Under the pieces are notes generated by a model. That model was not told where the DNA came from, ran no database searches, and was given only the letters and a program-made list of their open reading frames with translations. Shown piece by piece: positions 44,013-53,586 of a stretch of 64,000 bases of DNA (position 1 is the stretch's first letter; every line of letters begins with the position of its first letter). The stretch is taken from NCBI RefSeq assembly GCF_000255455.1, contig NZ_JH621248.1, positions 5,055 to 69,054 on the forward strand, given 5' to 3'. Source of the stretch: Aquimarina agarilytica ZC1 (GTDB lineage Bacteria; Bacteroidota; Bacteroidia; Flavobacteriales; Flavobacteriaceae). The translations under genes and the position numbers were made by a program.

Positions 44013-45575
44013 GTGCAAATTACAGAAGCTGACATTAAACAAATAAAAGCTAAAGGATTAACTGTTGAACAAGTAGCACAACAGATTGAAATTTTTAAAA
44101 ATGACATCCCTTTTGTGAGACTTAGAGAAGCTGCGAAACTAGGGAATGGTATTACTAATTTTGATACTGGCGAACTATTGGAACTTTCCAAAATTTATGA
44201 TCGCCAAATTTCCAAACTACGTGTAGTCAAATTTGTTCCTGCTTCTGGTGCTGCTACGCGTATGTTTAAAGAGCTATTTAAGTTTTTAGATAATTACGAT
44301 TACACTAAGGAAAGCTTAAACTCTTACCTAAACTACGAAAAAGCTACTGCTATTCGTTTGTTTTTAATTGGATTAGAAAAACTCCCTTTTTATCATATTG
44401 TTTTTGATGCTACCAAAAAAAAACACCCACGTTTTGATGATTATTCTGAAGGGGAACAGCTTTATGCTTTTGTAAAAACCATGCTAAAAAATGGAAGCGG
44501 CTTAAATTATGGAAGTTACCCCAAGGGCTTATTACCGTTTCACAAATACAAGGATACCATAACTACTGCTTTTGGTGAACATTTACATGAAGCCGCAAGT
44601 TACACTGCAGTAAATGGTAAAGCTGCGTTACATTTTACTGTTTCAAAAGAACATTTATTGGGTTTTAAAAACGAATTTGAACGTGTTCGTAAAATTGTAG
44701 AGCAAAAGACTCAAACTACCTTTGAAATCTCCTATTCTACTCAAAAAGAATTTACAGATACTGTAGCTGTTGACATGGAAAACAAGCCTTTTCGATTAGC
44801 TGATGGTGCTATTTTATTTAGACCTGGAGGACATGGTGCATTAATTGAAAATCTTAATGATATTGATGCCGACCTTGTTTTTATTAAAAACATTGATAAC
44901 GTAGTTGTTCGTAAATATCAAGATGAATTATCCATTTACAAAAAAGCTTTGGCCGGAAAGCTTTTAGCCATACAAAATCATGTATTTTCAATACTAACAA
45001 CTATTGAAAAAGAAATTCCTGATGAAGAAGAACTTGCTAAAATAAGTAAATTTATCACCAAGGAATTAAATATAAATATGCCTATTGATTTTGAAAAATT
45101 TTCAGAAAAATACAAGCAAGAATATTTACTTGATGTACTAGATAGGCCTATCCGTGTTTGCGGTATTGTATTAAATGAAGGGGAGCCTGGTGGAGGTCCA
45201 TTTTGGGTTAAAAATAATCGAGGACGTTCGGAGTTGCAAATTATTGAAGGTGCACAAATAGACAAACGTGACACGCGCCAAAATACTATTATGCGACAAG
45301 CTACTCACTTTAATCCCGTTGATTTAGTTTGTGGAATGAAAAACTATAAAGGCGAAAAATTCAATTTGCTAAATTATGTTGACCCTAAAGCTGGATTTAT
45401 TACTGAAAAATCCATTAATGGAGAAAAAATAAAAGCACTTGAATTACCTGGCTTATGGAATGGTGCCATGTCCAAATGGATTAGCATTTTTGTCGAAGTA
45501 CCTTTAACCACTTTTAACCCTGTAAAAACAGTTAATGATTTATTAAAATCTGCGCATCAGGTTGAAATGTTTTAA
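44013..45575 (+). CDS. DUF4301 family protein
   Basis: A 520-residue protein of the DUF4301 family, widespread in Bacteroidota. The motif VKFVPASGAATRMFKELFKFL resembles a nucleotide-sugar pyrophosphorylase-like loop, and LADGAILFRPGGHGALIENL occurs mid-protein; the function is not established. No signal peptide. Start codon GTG at 44013. A structured leader (hairpins at 43910-43932 and 43956-43975) precedes it. Confidence 0.88.
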   Translation: MQITEADIKQIKAKGLTVEQVAQQIEIFKNDIPFVRLREAAKLGNGITNFDTGELLELSKIYDRQISKLRVVKFVPASGAATRMFKELFKFLDNYDYTKESLNSYLNYEKATAIRLFLIGLEKLPFYHIVFDATKKKHPRFDDYSEGEQLYAFVKTMLKNGSGLNYGSYPKGLLPFHKYKDTITTAFGEHLHEAASYTAVNGKAALHFTVSKEHLLGFKNEFERVRKIVEQKTQTTFEISYSTQKEFTDTVAVDMENKPFRLADGAILFRPGGHGALIENLNDIDADLVFIKNIDNVVVRKYQDELSIYKKALAGKLLAIQNHVFSILTTIEKEIPDEEELAKISKFITKELNINMPIDFEKFSEKYKQEYLLDVLDRPIRVCGIVLNEGEPGGGPFWVKNNRGRSELQIIEGAQIDKRDTRQNTIMRQATHFNPVDLVCGMKNYKGEKFNLLNYVDPKAGFITEKSINGEKIKALELPGLWNGAMSKWISIFVEVPLTTFNPVKTVNDLLKSAHQVEMF

Positions 45576-45686
45576 ATAGTACTTTTTCAAGAGTTTTTTA
45601 GTTTTGTAGTCCATATTTTATGGTTTAGCATGCAATTTGTAAGTCTTGTTGCGTTTTAACTACGAAATAGTGTAGCTTTGACAGGT

Positions 45687-48600
45687 ATGCGAGGACTTTT
45701 TTTTCTCTTTTTAATTAGCTTTTTTTACATTGGGTACCCTCAGGACTCCACTGGTCTATTGCAAAAGCGTTTTATAAAGGTTACGGATTCCATTCAGCTA
45801 GACTCATTAAGCATTCAAAAATTTGGCTTCAAATTAGTTGATAATACATTAAAACCAATTGACAGCACGCTTTATCAAATCGACTTCGCGAAAGCGAAAT
45901 TGTATTTAAAAAACACCGAAAGCCTTAGTGACTCCATTCAAGTAACCTATTTTAGGTACCCCGATTTTATTACTAAAAAATATCAAAATCTAGATCCCTC
46001 ATTAATTATTCCTAAAAACACGCTATCAAAAAAACTATATCAACTTAAGCAACCTAATTACAAAAGTTCCTTTGAATTGTTTAATGGCCTGTCCACCAAC
46101 GGAAGTATTTCAAGAGGAATTACAGTGGGTAACAATCAAAACTCCGTATTTAACTCGGAATTAGATTTACAAATTTCGGGACAATTAAGCGAAGGAATTA
46201 CACTAAAAGCATCCTTACAAGATTCGAATATCCCCTTACAGGAAGGTGGTTATTCACAAAGTATTGATGAATTTGATCAAATTTTTATTGAATTAACAGG
46301 AAAAAAATGGGGCATTAGAGCTGGTGATATTCAACTTTCCAATACTAAAAGTGTATTTGCCACATTCACCAAAAAATTACAAGGCTTGTCCGTTCAATCT
46401 ACATTTAGCGGAGCTCATACAGAAACCAATGCCTATTTATCTGGTGCACTAGTTCGTGGTCAATACAATCGTAGTAGTATTGATGGGGAAGAGGGAAATC
46501 AAGGTCCGTATAAGCTGATTGGTCAAGGCGGTGAATTGTTTGTACTTATAGTTTCGGGCAGTGAACGTGTATATGTAAATGGACTTTTACTTAAACGAGG
46601 TGAAAACAATGACTATATAATTGATTACAATGCAGGCGAACTCCGTTTTAACCCCACCTACCCCATTACTACCGATATGCGTATTATTGTGGAATACCAA
46701 ACATCACAACGAAACTATGCGCGTATTTTTGGATTAGGAGGCGCTAAACTCAGCTCCAAAAAACTAAACTTAGAGGCTTTTGTGTATTCGGAAAATGATC
46801 TTAAAAATCAAACCCTACAACAGGATTTAAGTAATGAGCAAAAACGAGTACTTTCCGAAGCTGGAGACGATGAAAATTTGATGACTGCCCCCTCGGCTGT
46901 ACCCGATACTTTTGGTGAAAATAAAATTTTGTACAGAAACACTGGAACAGAAACCAATCCTGTTTATGAATTTTTAGCTGACATAAACACTTTAGCTAAT
47001 CCAAATGAACCACTTTTTCAAGTACGTTTTTCGAGGGTAGCTCAAGGAAGCGGTAATTACAGATTAATAAACACCACTGTTGCCAACCGTATTTTTGAAT
47101 ATATAGCACCCGATAATGGAGTCCCTCAAGGAGATTTTGCTCCAATAACCCAATTACAGGCTCCCAACAAATTACAAGTTGGTGTACTTATGGGAACTTA
47201 TATCCCTAATAAGAAAACCACATTGGATTTTGAATTAGCCGCTAGTTCAAATGACCAGAATCTGTTTTCATCTATCAATGACAATAACAATAATGGAGGT
47301 GCCGCCCGATTTAAACTTGAGCAACGCTTATTTGGAAAAGATACTATTGGTTGGAGTGCTACTGCTACTGGAAGTGCAGATTGGGTACAAAAAAACTATC
47401 GCAGTATTGAGCGTTTATATAATATTGAATTTAATAGAGATTGGAATTTAACCCCTGGAATTAATGATCAACTACTAACCAATATGGGGCTCCATTTTAA
47501 ACATCCCAAAAATGGAACAATCAATTATGACTTTCAATACTTGGATTTTGGGAATCAATATACAGGTAATAGACATTTACTTAGCACACTATTACGCCTT
47601 AAAAATTGGCAACTCACGCACAGATCAAGTACTTTAAAAAGCACTAGCACCGCACTAAAAAGCACTTTTTTACGTAGTTATACTGGGATTAATTACAACA
47701 AACAAAAATTTTGGACTGGTGCCAAGTGGGGGTTGGAAAATAACCAAGAATCGGAAAAAGCCACCAACCGACTCACAAACCAAAGTCAACGTTATCAATC
47801 CTACGAAGTATTTACTGGTGTGGGTGATAGTACTAAAGTATTTGCTAAAATTGGCTATCGCTATCGCGTTAATGACAGCATCCAAAACAACCAATTGCAA
47901 CGTGTGAGTACTGCTAATACCGCTTACTTAAACTCGCAACTTATTAGCAACTCCACTACTCGATTATCCCTTTTTGTAAACTACCGAGTACAAAATGATG
48001 TCCGAGAAACTGAAAAAGACAAAAACTTAAATTCGCGCCTCCTTTTCCGTCAAAAATTATGGAGAAATAGAATTTTATGGAACACCGCTATTGAAACTCA
48101 AAGTGGAACACTACCGCGACAGGATTTCACTTACGTAGAAGTTGAACCAGGACGTGGTTTATACACATGGAATGATTACAATAATGATGGCAAACAAGAT
48201 TTGCTTGAATTTGAATTAAGCCCTTTTCCCGATCAAGCTACCTATATTAGAGTACTTTTACCAAGACAAGTTTTTCTAAAAACCTACCAAAACAAACTGA
48301 GCCAGCAAGTCACATTAGACTTAGCTAATTGGAAAAAATCCGAACTATCATGGAAACGTTTTGCTGCTCATTTTTACAACCAAACCTCCTTTATTATTGA
48401 CCGTAAAGTATCACGCGAAGGGAACGACCTCAATTTTAATATTTTTAAAAATAGCGCCGATGACTTGGGCTTAAATGCCAACTTACGAAACTCTTTATTT
48501 TTCAACAGAGGCAAACAACATTATACTAGTAACTACACCTTTTTAAACGCAACTACCAACAACATACTCATTACAGGAAGTCAATCCAACGAAACTACAT

Positions 48601-49115
48601 CTCACAATTTTAATTTTTCGCATAAAATTAAAGAAAGCTGGTTGTTTGATTCCCGTTATATTATGAGCCATCAAAAAAGTGAGGTTGAAAACACTCCAGA
48701 TAGAAACTTTACCTTGGAAGGAAATGAATTTACACCAAAGGTTTCCTATTTATTCTCGGGACAATCAAGTGTTTCTGTTTCCTATTCTTTTTTAACTAAA
48801 GAAAATACTGCCCTTGGTGCCGAAAAATTAAATCAACAAAAACTAACAGCTGCGTTTCGTTTAGGAAATCAAGAAAATGCCACTGTAACAGGTGCCTTTG
48901 ATTGGTTTGAAAACGAATTTGAAGGCAACTCCTTTTCACCTGTAGCCTATCAATTATTAAATGGACTACAACCAGGTACTAATTTTACTTGGAATCTTTT
49001 AGCTCAAAAAAAGATCACTAAATTTTTAGAACTCAACCTGAACTACAGCGGTCGAAAAACAAAAATTTCCAAAACAATTCATAGTGGCAGTGTACAATTG
49101 AGAGCGTTTTTTTAA
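45687..49115 (+). CDS. Very large outer-membrane beta-barrel protein
   Basis: A 1142-residue exported protein with signal peptide MRGLFFLFLISFFYIGYPQ. An N-terminal soluble region (to about 130) leads into many amphipathic beta-strands (GITLKASLQDSNIPLQ, WGIRAGDIQLSN, YIIDYNAGELRFNP, MRIIVEYQTSQRNYARIFG) and a C-terminus full of barrel-like strands ending SGSVQLRAFF. It resembles a large Bacteroidota family of unknown-function outer-membrane proteins with an extracytoplasmic beta sheet; it is not SusC (no TonB box or plug). An in-frame TTG at 45678 is possible, but ATG 45687 gives a better signal peptide. It stands alone. Confidence 0.75.
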   Translation: MRGLFFLFLISFFYIGYPQDSTGLLQKRFIKVTDSIQLDSLSIQKFGFKLVDNTLKPIDSTLYQIDFAKAKLYLKNTESLSDSIQVTYFRYPDFITKKYQNLDPSLIIPKNTLSKKLYQLKQPNYKSSFELFNGLSTNGSISRGITVGNNQNSVFNSELDLQISGQLSEGITLKASLQDSNIPLQEGGYSQSIDEFDQIFIELTGKKWGIRAGDIQLSNTKSVFATFTKKLQGLSVQSTFSGAHTETNAYLSGALVRGQYNRSSIDGEEGNQGPYKLIGQGGELFVLIVSGSERVYVNGLLLKRGENNDYIIDYNAGELRFNPTYPITTDMRIIVEYQTSQRNYARIFGLGGAKLSSKKLNLEAFVYSENDLKNQTLQQDLSNEQKRVLSEAGDDENLMTAPSAVPDTFGENKILYRNTGTETNPVYEFLADINTLANPNEPLFQVRFSRVAQGSGNYRLINTTVANRIFEYIAPDNGVPQGDFAPITQLQAPNKLQVGVLMGTYIPNKKTTLDFELAASSNDQNLFSSINDNNNNGGAARFKLEQRLFGKDTIGWSATATGSADWVQKNYRSIERLYNIEFNRDWNLTPGINDQLLTNMGLHFKHPKNGTINYDFQYLDFGNQYTGNRHLLSTLLRLKNWQLTHRSSTLKSTSTALKSTFLRSYTGINYNKQKFWTGAKWGLENNQESEKATNRLTNQSQRYQSYEVFTGVGDSTKVFAKIGYRYRVNDSIQNNQLQRVSTANTAYLNSQLISNSTTRLSLFVNYRVQNDVRETEKDKNLNSRLLFRQKLWRNRILWNTAIETQSGTLPRQDFTYVEVEPGRGLYTWNDYNNDGKQDLLEFELSPFPDQATYIRVLLPRQVFLKTYQNKLSQQVTLDLANWKKSELSWKRFAAHFYNQTSFIIDRKVSREGNDLNFNIFKNSADDLGLNANLRNSLFFNRGKQHYTSNYTFLNATTNNILITGSQSNETTSHNFNFSHKIKESWLFDSRYIMSHQKSEVENTPDRNFTLEGNEFTPKVSYLFSGQSSVSVSYSFLTKENTALGAEKLNQQKLTAAFRLGNQENATVTGAFDWFENEFEGNSFSPVAYQLLNGLQPGTNFTWNLLAQKKITKFLELNLNYSGRKTKISKTIHSGSVQLRAFF

Positions 49116-49248
49116 ATATCTCCATACTTAATTCAACACACTACACTTTGTAGATTTATAAACGAAAAAATATTTTTCCTTTACTACTAAAAAGTATTTG
49201 TTTTTAATTTATTTTTAACTTAATATTTTAACCAAATTTTATTTAAAT

Positions 49249-50694
49249 ATGAGATACATTTTTTTCAAGATTACAATTATTAACTTTTTATCATTATTTG
49301 TTCTTTCTTGCGAGAAAGATACTAGTAACAACGAAATTTCTGAAAGTGTTCAACCGATTACAACAAATAACTGGACAGTATTTATTAACAAAGACTTTTA
49401 TCCGAATTTAAGTACATTAAACATGACTCCTGGTGATGTAGTCACAATCAACTTAGAAGGATCACTTTGCAATGGATGTGACAGATGGGATTCAAACACT
49501 GTTGATATATATCTGTATAATCATCAAAGAAATAAAAATTCCTTAACTATAGCTAAAAACGTAAAAACTACTATAGACAAAGAGATTTACAAATGGACAA
49601 TACCTTCTGACATATTTAATGGTACATATAGTATAAAAGTCATAGACCCAAACAACCCCAATATACATCAATCTCATAGTGAAAGAGATATCAATATTTC
49701 AGGTGGAAAAAAATTAATTCCTTTTAATGAATCCATGGGTATAACTAATAGCTCCATCAACAATGCATACTACCTATTCTCTAAAGGTAATGACAATGAC
49801 CTTTGGAGCGAATCTAGAAATCGATCTACTTTAAATCTCGGAAAACCTCATACTGGTTTTTCACAATCAATAGGAACTGCAACTGTTAATAACAATAAAC
49901 CTTATGTATTTGTTAAAGGAAACGACGGTAACCTATGGAATAATAGTTTGTCTGGATCTAAATGGTCTTGGAATAATCACGGAAAACCTAACTCAGGTTT
50001 TTCTCAATCAATGGGAGCTATAACTGTAGATGGCAGTAGACCTTATGTATTTGTTCAAGGAACTGACGGTAACCTATGGTCAAATTGGTGGTCAGGGTCT
50101 AAATGGTCTTGGGCTAACCAAGGAAAACCAACAACTAACATCGCGCAATCTATGGGAGCCATTACTGTAGATGGTAGTAGACCTTATGTATTTGTTCAAG
50201 GAACTGATGGTAATTTATGGTCAAATTGGTGGTCTGGGTCTAAATGGTCTTGGTCTAATCAAGGAAAACCAAGAACTAACATCGCGCAATCTATGGGAGC
50301 CATTACTGTAGATGGTAGCAGACCTTATGTATTTGTGAAAGGAACGGACGGTAACCTATGGTCAAATTGGTGGTCTGGAACTAGATGGATTTGGTCCAAC
50401 CAAGGAAAACCTGGTGTAGGCTTTTCCGAATCAATGGGTAGTATAACTGTTGACGGGAGTAGACCTTACGTATTTGTTAAAGGTAATGATGGTAATTTAT
50501 GGGTTAACTTATGGACAGGATCCAAATGGGTGTGGGCCAATCAAGGGAAACCAAAAACTAATATTTCTATATCCAAAGCCATGGGAAGTATAACCGTTGA
50601 CGGAAGTAGACCTTATGTATTTGTTAAGGGTAGTGACGGTAATTTATGGGTTAATTCTTGGTCTGGTTCTAAATGGTCTTGGTCGAAAATTTAA
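49249..50694 (+). CDS. Surface lipoprotein with a seven-bladed PLL-type lectin propeller
   Basis: A 481-residue lipoprotein (FVLSCEKD). Residues about 35-155 form an Ig-like beta domain. From about 160 to the end there are seven blades of about 47 residues, each with a version of RPYVFVKGTDGNLW and a WSGSKWSW strand, matching the DUF346/PLL-like beta-propeller repeats found in fucose-binding bacterial lectins. Tight Trp/Gly conservation suggests a sugar site between blades, but the ligand is not provable here. DNA copies of the central blades are nearly identical. It has its own terminator. Confidence 0.85.
   Translation: MRYIFFKITIINFLSLFVLSCEKDTSNNEISESVQPITTNNWTVFINKDFYPNLSTLNMTPGDVVTINLEGSLCNGCDRWDSNTVDIYLYNHQRNKNSLTIAKNVKTTIDKEIYKWTIPSDIFNGTYSIKVIDPNNPNIHQSHSERDINISGGKKLIPFNESMGITNSSINNAYYLFSKGNDNDLWSESRNRSTLNLGKPHTGFSQSIGTATVNNNKPYVFVKGNDGNLWNNSLSGSKWSWNNHGKPNSGFSQSMGAITVDGSRPYVFVQGTDGNLWSNWWSGSKWSWANQGKPTTNIAQSMGAITVDGSRPYVFVQGTDGNLWSNWWSGSKWSWSNQGKPRTNIAQSMGAITVDGSRPYVFVKGTDGNLWSNWWSGTRWIWSNQGKPGVGFSESMGSITVDGSRPYVFVKGNDGNLWVNLWTGSKWVWANQGKPKTNISISKAMGSITVDGSRPYVFVKGSDGNLWVNSWSGSKWSWSKI
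50011..50433 (+). repeat. Three near-identical 141-bp coding repeats
   Basis: ATGGGAGC(T/C) recurs at 50011, 50152 and 50293, an exact 141-bp (47-codon) period; the next unit begins at 50434 and is more diverged. Neighbouring copies share long identical stretches including third-codon positions, so the array has recently duplicated or is homogenised by recombination. It can change blade number. Confidence 0.9.
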
Positions 50695-50737
50695 ATCTAT
50701 TTTTTTACTATTGATCATAATAATAGTACCTAAATGG

Positions 50738-50775
50738 AAAATAGGCAAGATTTAAAACCTTGCCTATTTTTTTGT
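50738..50775 (+). terminator. Terminator of the lectin-like gene
   Basis: AAAATAGGCAAG (50738-50749) pairs with CTTGCCTATTTT (50759-50770), a 12-bp perfect stem followed by T's, about 45 bp after the stop. Confidence 0.88.
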
Positions 50776-50932
50776 ATTAAAAATTGTCTTCGATTTAACT
50801 CTATATTTCTAAGGAGAATAAGAAAATTGCTTAAGTTAATATCAAGCAACTTCTATAAAAAAATTAATTTAAAATCTGCATATACAGATGCTTTAAGGTT
50901 TTCAATAAATTTTAACCAGACACTAATTTTAG

Positions 50933-51574
50933 TTACTTAATTGTATATGATTGCAGTCTTCTTTCAATCAAATGCTTGCTATCTGAAACAGTTGAATATT
51001 TTTTTAAAATTAAACCAATTCCAGGTGAGTAATAATCATTATCCTTACCTGGTAATCGTTTTGAATCTTTTAAATCTATGGCGTAAGTTTCCATATCTAA
51101 AGTTTTAAACTCTCCCGCTTCAGTCGTTATATCTCTAGTTCCTTCTTTTAATTCAGTAAACACCTCAAATTCAATCCTCTCAGATCGAAAAAATTTATCA
51201 TTCGAATTATTTACAAACAAAATCTCTCCTTTATCATTTATAAGACTGCCTAATGAATCTCTTAAAAATTCATATTTAGTTCCATTAGGATTACAAAAAG
51301 CAATGCCTTTTTCATTCCCTGTAGTTTTTGTTCTAACTTTAAAAAAAGTTTCTCCATCAATAATTTCTCTTGACAATACCGATACGGAATCCACTACATT
51401 AACATCCTCATAAGAATCCGTTTCTCTGTTACGTCTAAAACTTTTATATACCCAAGAATTTCCTTCTTTAAGTCCATAAAAACTTACAGCCTCTTCAACT
51501 GGCGTTTTAGCCTCATCGGTCTTTGAACATGAGACAATTAATAATACGATTAAAAAAAATGACACTTTCTTCAT
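50933..51574 (-). CDS. Lipoprotein, function unknown
   Basis: A 213-residue lipoprotein (LLIVSCSKTD lipobox). The mature part has beta strands with FYGLKEGNSWVYKSF, a start seen in several Bacteroidota lipoproteins that I cannot assign to a named family with certainty. Conserved aromatic/charged pattern, no catalytic motif. It is on the minus strand, 239 bp from the convergent lectin gene. Confidence 0.7.
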   Translation of the reverse strand: MKKVSFFLIVLLIVSCSKTDEAKTPVEEAVSFYGLKEGNSWVYKSFRRNRETDSYEDVNVVDSVSVLSREIIDGETFFKVRTKTTGNEKGIAFCNPNGTKYEFLRDSLGSLINDKGEILFVNNSNDKFFRSERIEFEVFTELKEGTRDITTEAGEFKTLDMETYAIDLKDSKRLPGKDNDYYSPGIGLILKKYSTVSDSKHLIERRLQSYTIK

Positions 51575-51735
51575 AATACTGAATATGTTTAATTTACAGC
51601 ATTAGAACGACTTTTCAGCGCTTTTAATTGTATTTTACCGAGTTGTATTACGGTTAACTATTCGTTAAAAAAAAGTTATTAATTATACATTTAATAACAA
51701 GTTCCAAAAACTACTTTTATCGAGTAGATATTTCA

Positions 51736-53580
51736 TTAAACCCTATTTAATTTTTTAACAAAATCTGCATCAGTTAAGGTTTTTATAAAAGCGACTAAAT
51801 CCTTTTGTTCCGATTTTGTTAAATTCAAATTATCAAATGGAAGCGTCTGATTGGGCAAATTAATACCAATACCTTGTCCTCCTCCTCTATTATAAAAGTC
51901 CACCACCTCTTCCAGTGTATTGTATACACCATTATGCATATATGGAGCTGTTACAGCTGCATTCCGTATACTAGGTGTTTTAAAAAAGTGTTTTCGCTGT
52001 GGGGTTTTAAACTGGTTATACCTTCCTAAATCTGTTGAGATTTTAGCATTTATAGTATCATTCTTTACAGGCACTCCTATGGCTTCCAATTCGGTATCTA
52101 AAAAATTTGGCGGTACGGTACCATTAAACACTGGTGCAAAATGGCAGGTAGCACACAAGGCTTTACCCGTAAATAAATTAAATCCATTTTTTTCAGATGC
52201 AGTTAATGTATTTTCCTCACCTCTAATGTTTCTGTCAAATTTAGAATCGAATTTGTTCAAGGTTCTAATATAGGAAGCCATGGCATGACGTATATTCATA
52301 TCTGTCCCACCACGAGTGTATAAAGTATCAAATGCCTTTTTGTAATAGGCATCCTTTTTAACCACATTTTCTAAGTGCTTCAAATTGGTATTGAATTCTC
52401 CATGATTGGTCACTACACCAACAATTTGCCCCTCCAAACTACCTGCCCTAGCATCAACAAAAAAAGACTGCTGTAACGCAGCATAAGTTATAGTAGGTGT
52501 GTTTCGTTTTTGATGCTTATCAAAAGTTTGTAATCCATCGGTAAAGGCTTTTTCTTTTATATGACAAGTAGCACAGGCCATCGTATTGGCTATAGACAAT
52601 CTTTTATCATTAAATAGCTTTTTACCAATAGCTATTTTTGTGTCTATATTATTCATTTCAAAACGGTAATCCGAAAAATACTTCATATTGAAAGCTTCTT
52701 CAGAAAATAACTTTTCCGCTTCGTGATTTAATGCCAATGTGACATTAAATTTTACGCCCCAATCCTGTTGTATTTTAGCCATTAAAGCCAACTGGGTATT
52801 TATGTGGTTTTTTATAAACAGAAAGCGATCAAAACTATCAAAATCATGATTTAAAAAAGTTATTGAAGCTTGTGTTTCTTTTTCCCATGATTGCATTAAT
52901 TCTGGATCAGAAAAATTTTCTTTATATATCTTTAAAATATGTAGTATTTCTTGATAAATCCAAGACGATTCTTTTAACGACTGCCCTAAGGCTGGCGAAT
53001 CAAAACCAGTGATCCCCGTTGTTGCAATCCTAACAATTTGATTTCTTATCAACCATAAAATATGATAATCTTTGAACCTTAACTTTGTGTTATTATATAA
53101 TAATTTAAGGCGGCTAGCTGTTTTTTTAGCTACTGTCTTTATTGCTTCTAGATCTTTTTCCTCTTCAAATAATAGTTCTTCTATCACTTGAAAACCAAAA
53201 GGATGTAAAATTTTTATGTCAGTAGCATCTTCCTCCATGACTTTAATCAAATTAGGAGCATTTAGTGACGCATAATTATTTTTATCTATAAAGGACAAAA
53301 TAGGTTCAATAGACTTAAATTGTTTTCTAGCAACTTTGTAATGTACTACCATTTTTTGATGCTTAGATTCTTCTTGCAACTTATCTAAACTTTCAAAAGC
53401 TTTTTTAAGCGTTTCCTTGTAATTCAACTCCAGTTTTTCCAGTGGTGTTAACAACTCATTTTTTGTTATATATTCACCTTCGGCACTTGTAGTTTTATTT
53501 TTATTACAATTTGTTAAAATAAACAAAAGACATGCACAAAACAGGCATGTCTTTTGTTTTAAAGAAATATAAAATCTCAT
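51736..53580 (-). CDS. Di-haem cytochrome c peroxidase (MauG-like) with helical N-terminal domain
   Basis: A 614-residue protein with signal/lipobox (LLFILTNCNK). Residues about 40-310 are helical and have no family I can name with confidence; they recall imelysin-like envelope domains. The C-terminal 300 residues form a MauG/CcpA-type unit with two c-haem sites, CATCH at 336-340 and 476-480, plus TPSIRNAAVTAPYMHNGVYNTLEEVVDFYNRGGG. Such enzymes reduce peroxide or oxidise proteins in the periplasm. It follows the PhoX-like gene with a 6-bp gap. Confidence 0.9.
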   Translation of the reverse strand: MRFYISLKQKTCLFCACLLFILTNCNKNKTTSAEGEYITKNELLTPLEKLELNYKETLKKAFESLDKLQEESKHQKMVVHYKVARKQFKSIEPILSFIDKNNYASLNAPNLIKVMEEDATDIKILHPFGFQVIEELLFEEEKDLEAIKTVAKKTASRLKLLYNNTKLRFKDYHILWLIRNQIVRIATTGITGFDSPALGQSLKESSWIYQEILHILKIYKENFSDPELMQSWEKETQASITFLNHDFDSFDRFLFIKNHINTQLALMAKIQQDWGVKFNVTLALNHEAEKLFSEEAFNMKYFSDYRFEMNNIDTKIAIGKKLFNDKRLSIANTMACATCHIKEKAFTDGLQTFDKHQKRNTPTITYAALQQSFFVDARAGSLEGQIVGVVTNHGEFNTNLKHLENVVKKDAYYKKAFDTLYTRGGTDMNIRHAMASYIRTLNKFDSKFDRNIRGEENTLTASEKNGFNLFTGKALCATCHFAPVFNGTVPPNFLDTELEAIGVPVKNDTINAKISTDLGRYNQFKTPQRKHFFKTPSIRNAAVTAPYMHNGVYNTLEEVVDFYNRGGGQGIGINLPNQTLPFDNLNLTKSEQKDLVAFIKTLTDADFVKKLNRV

Positions 53581-53586
53581 AGTTTA

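Noticed and set aside
50734-50940. 68-codon ORF after the lectin gene
   Set aside because: It begins inside the terminator hairpin of the lectin gene and has no recognisable features.
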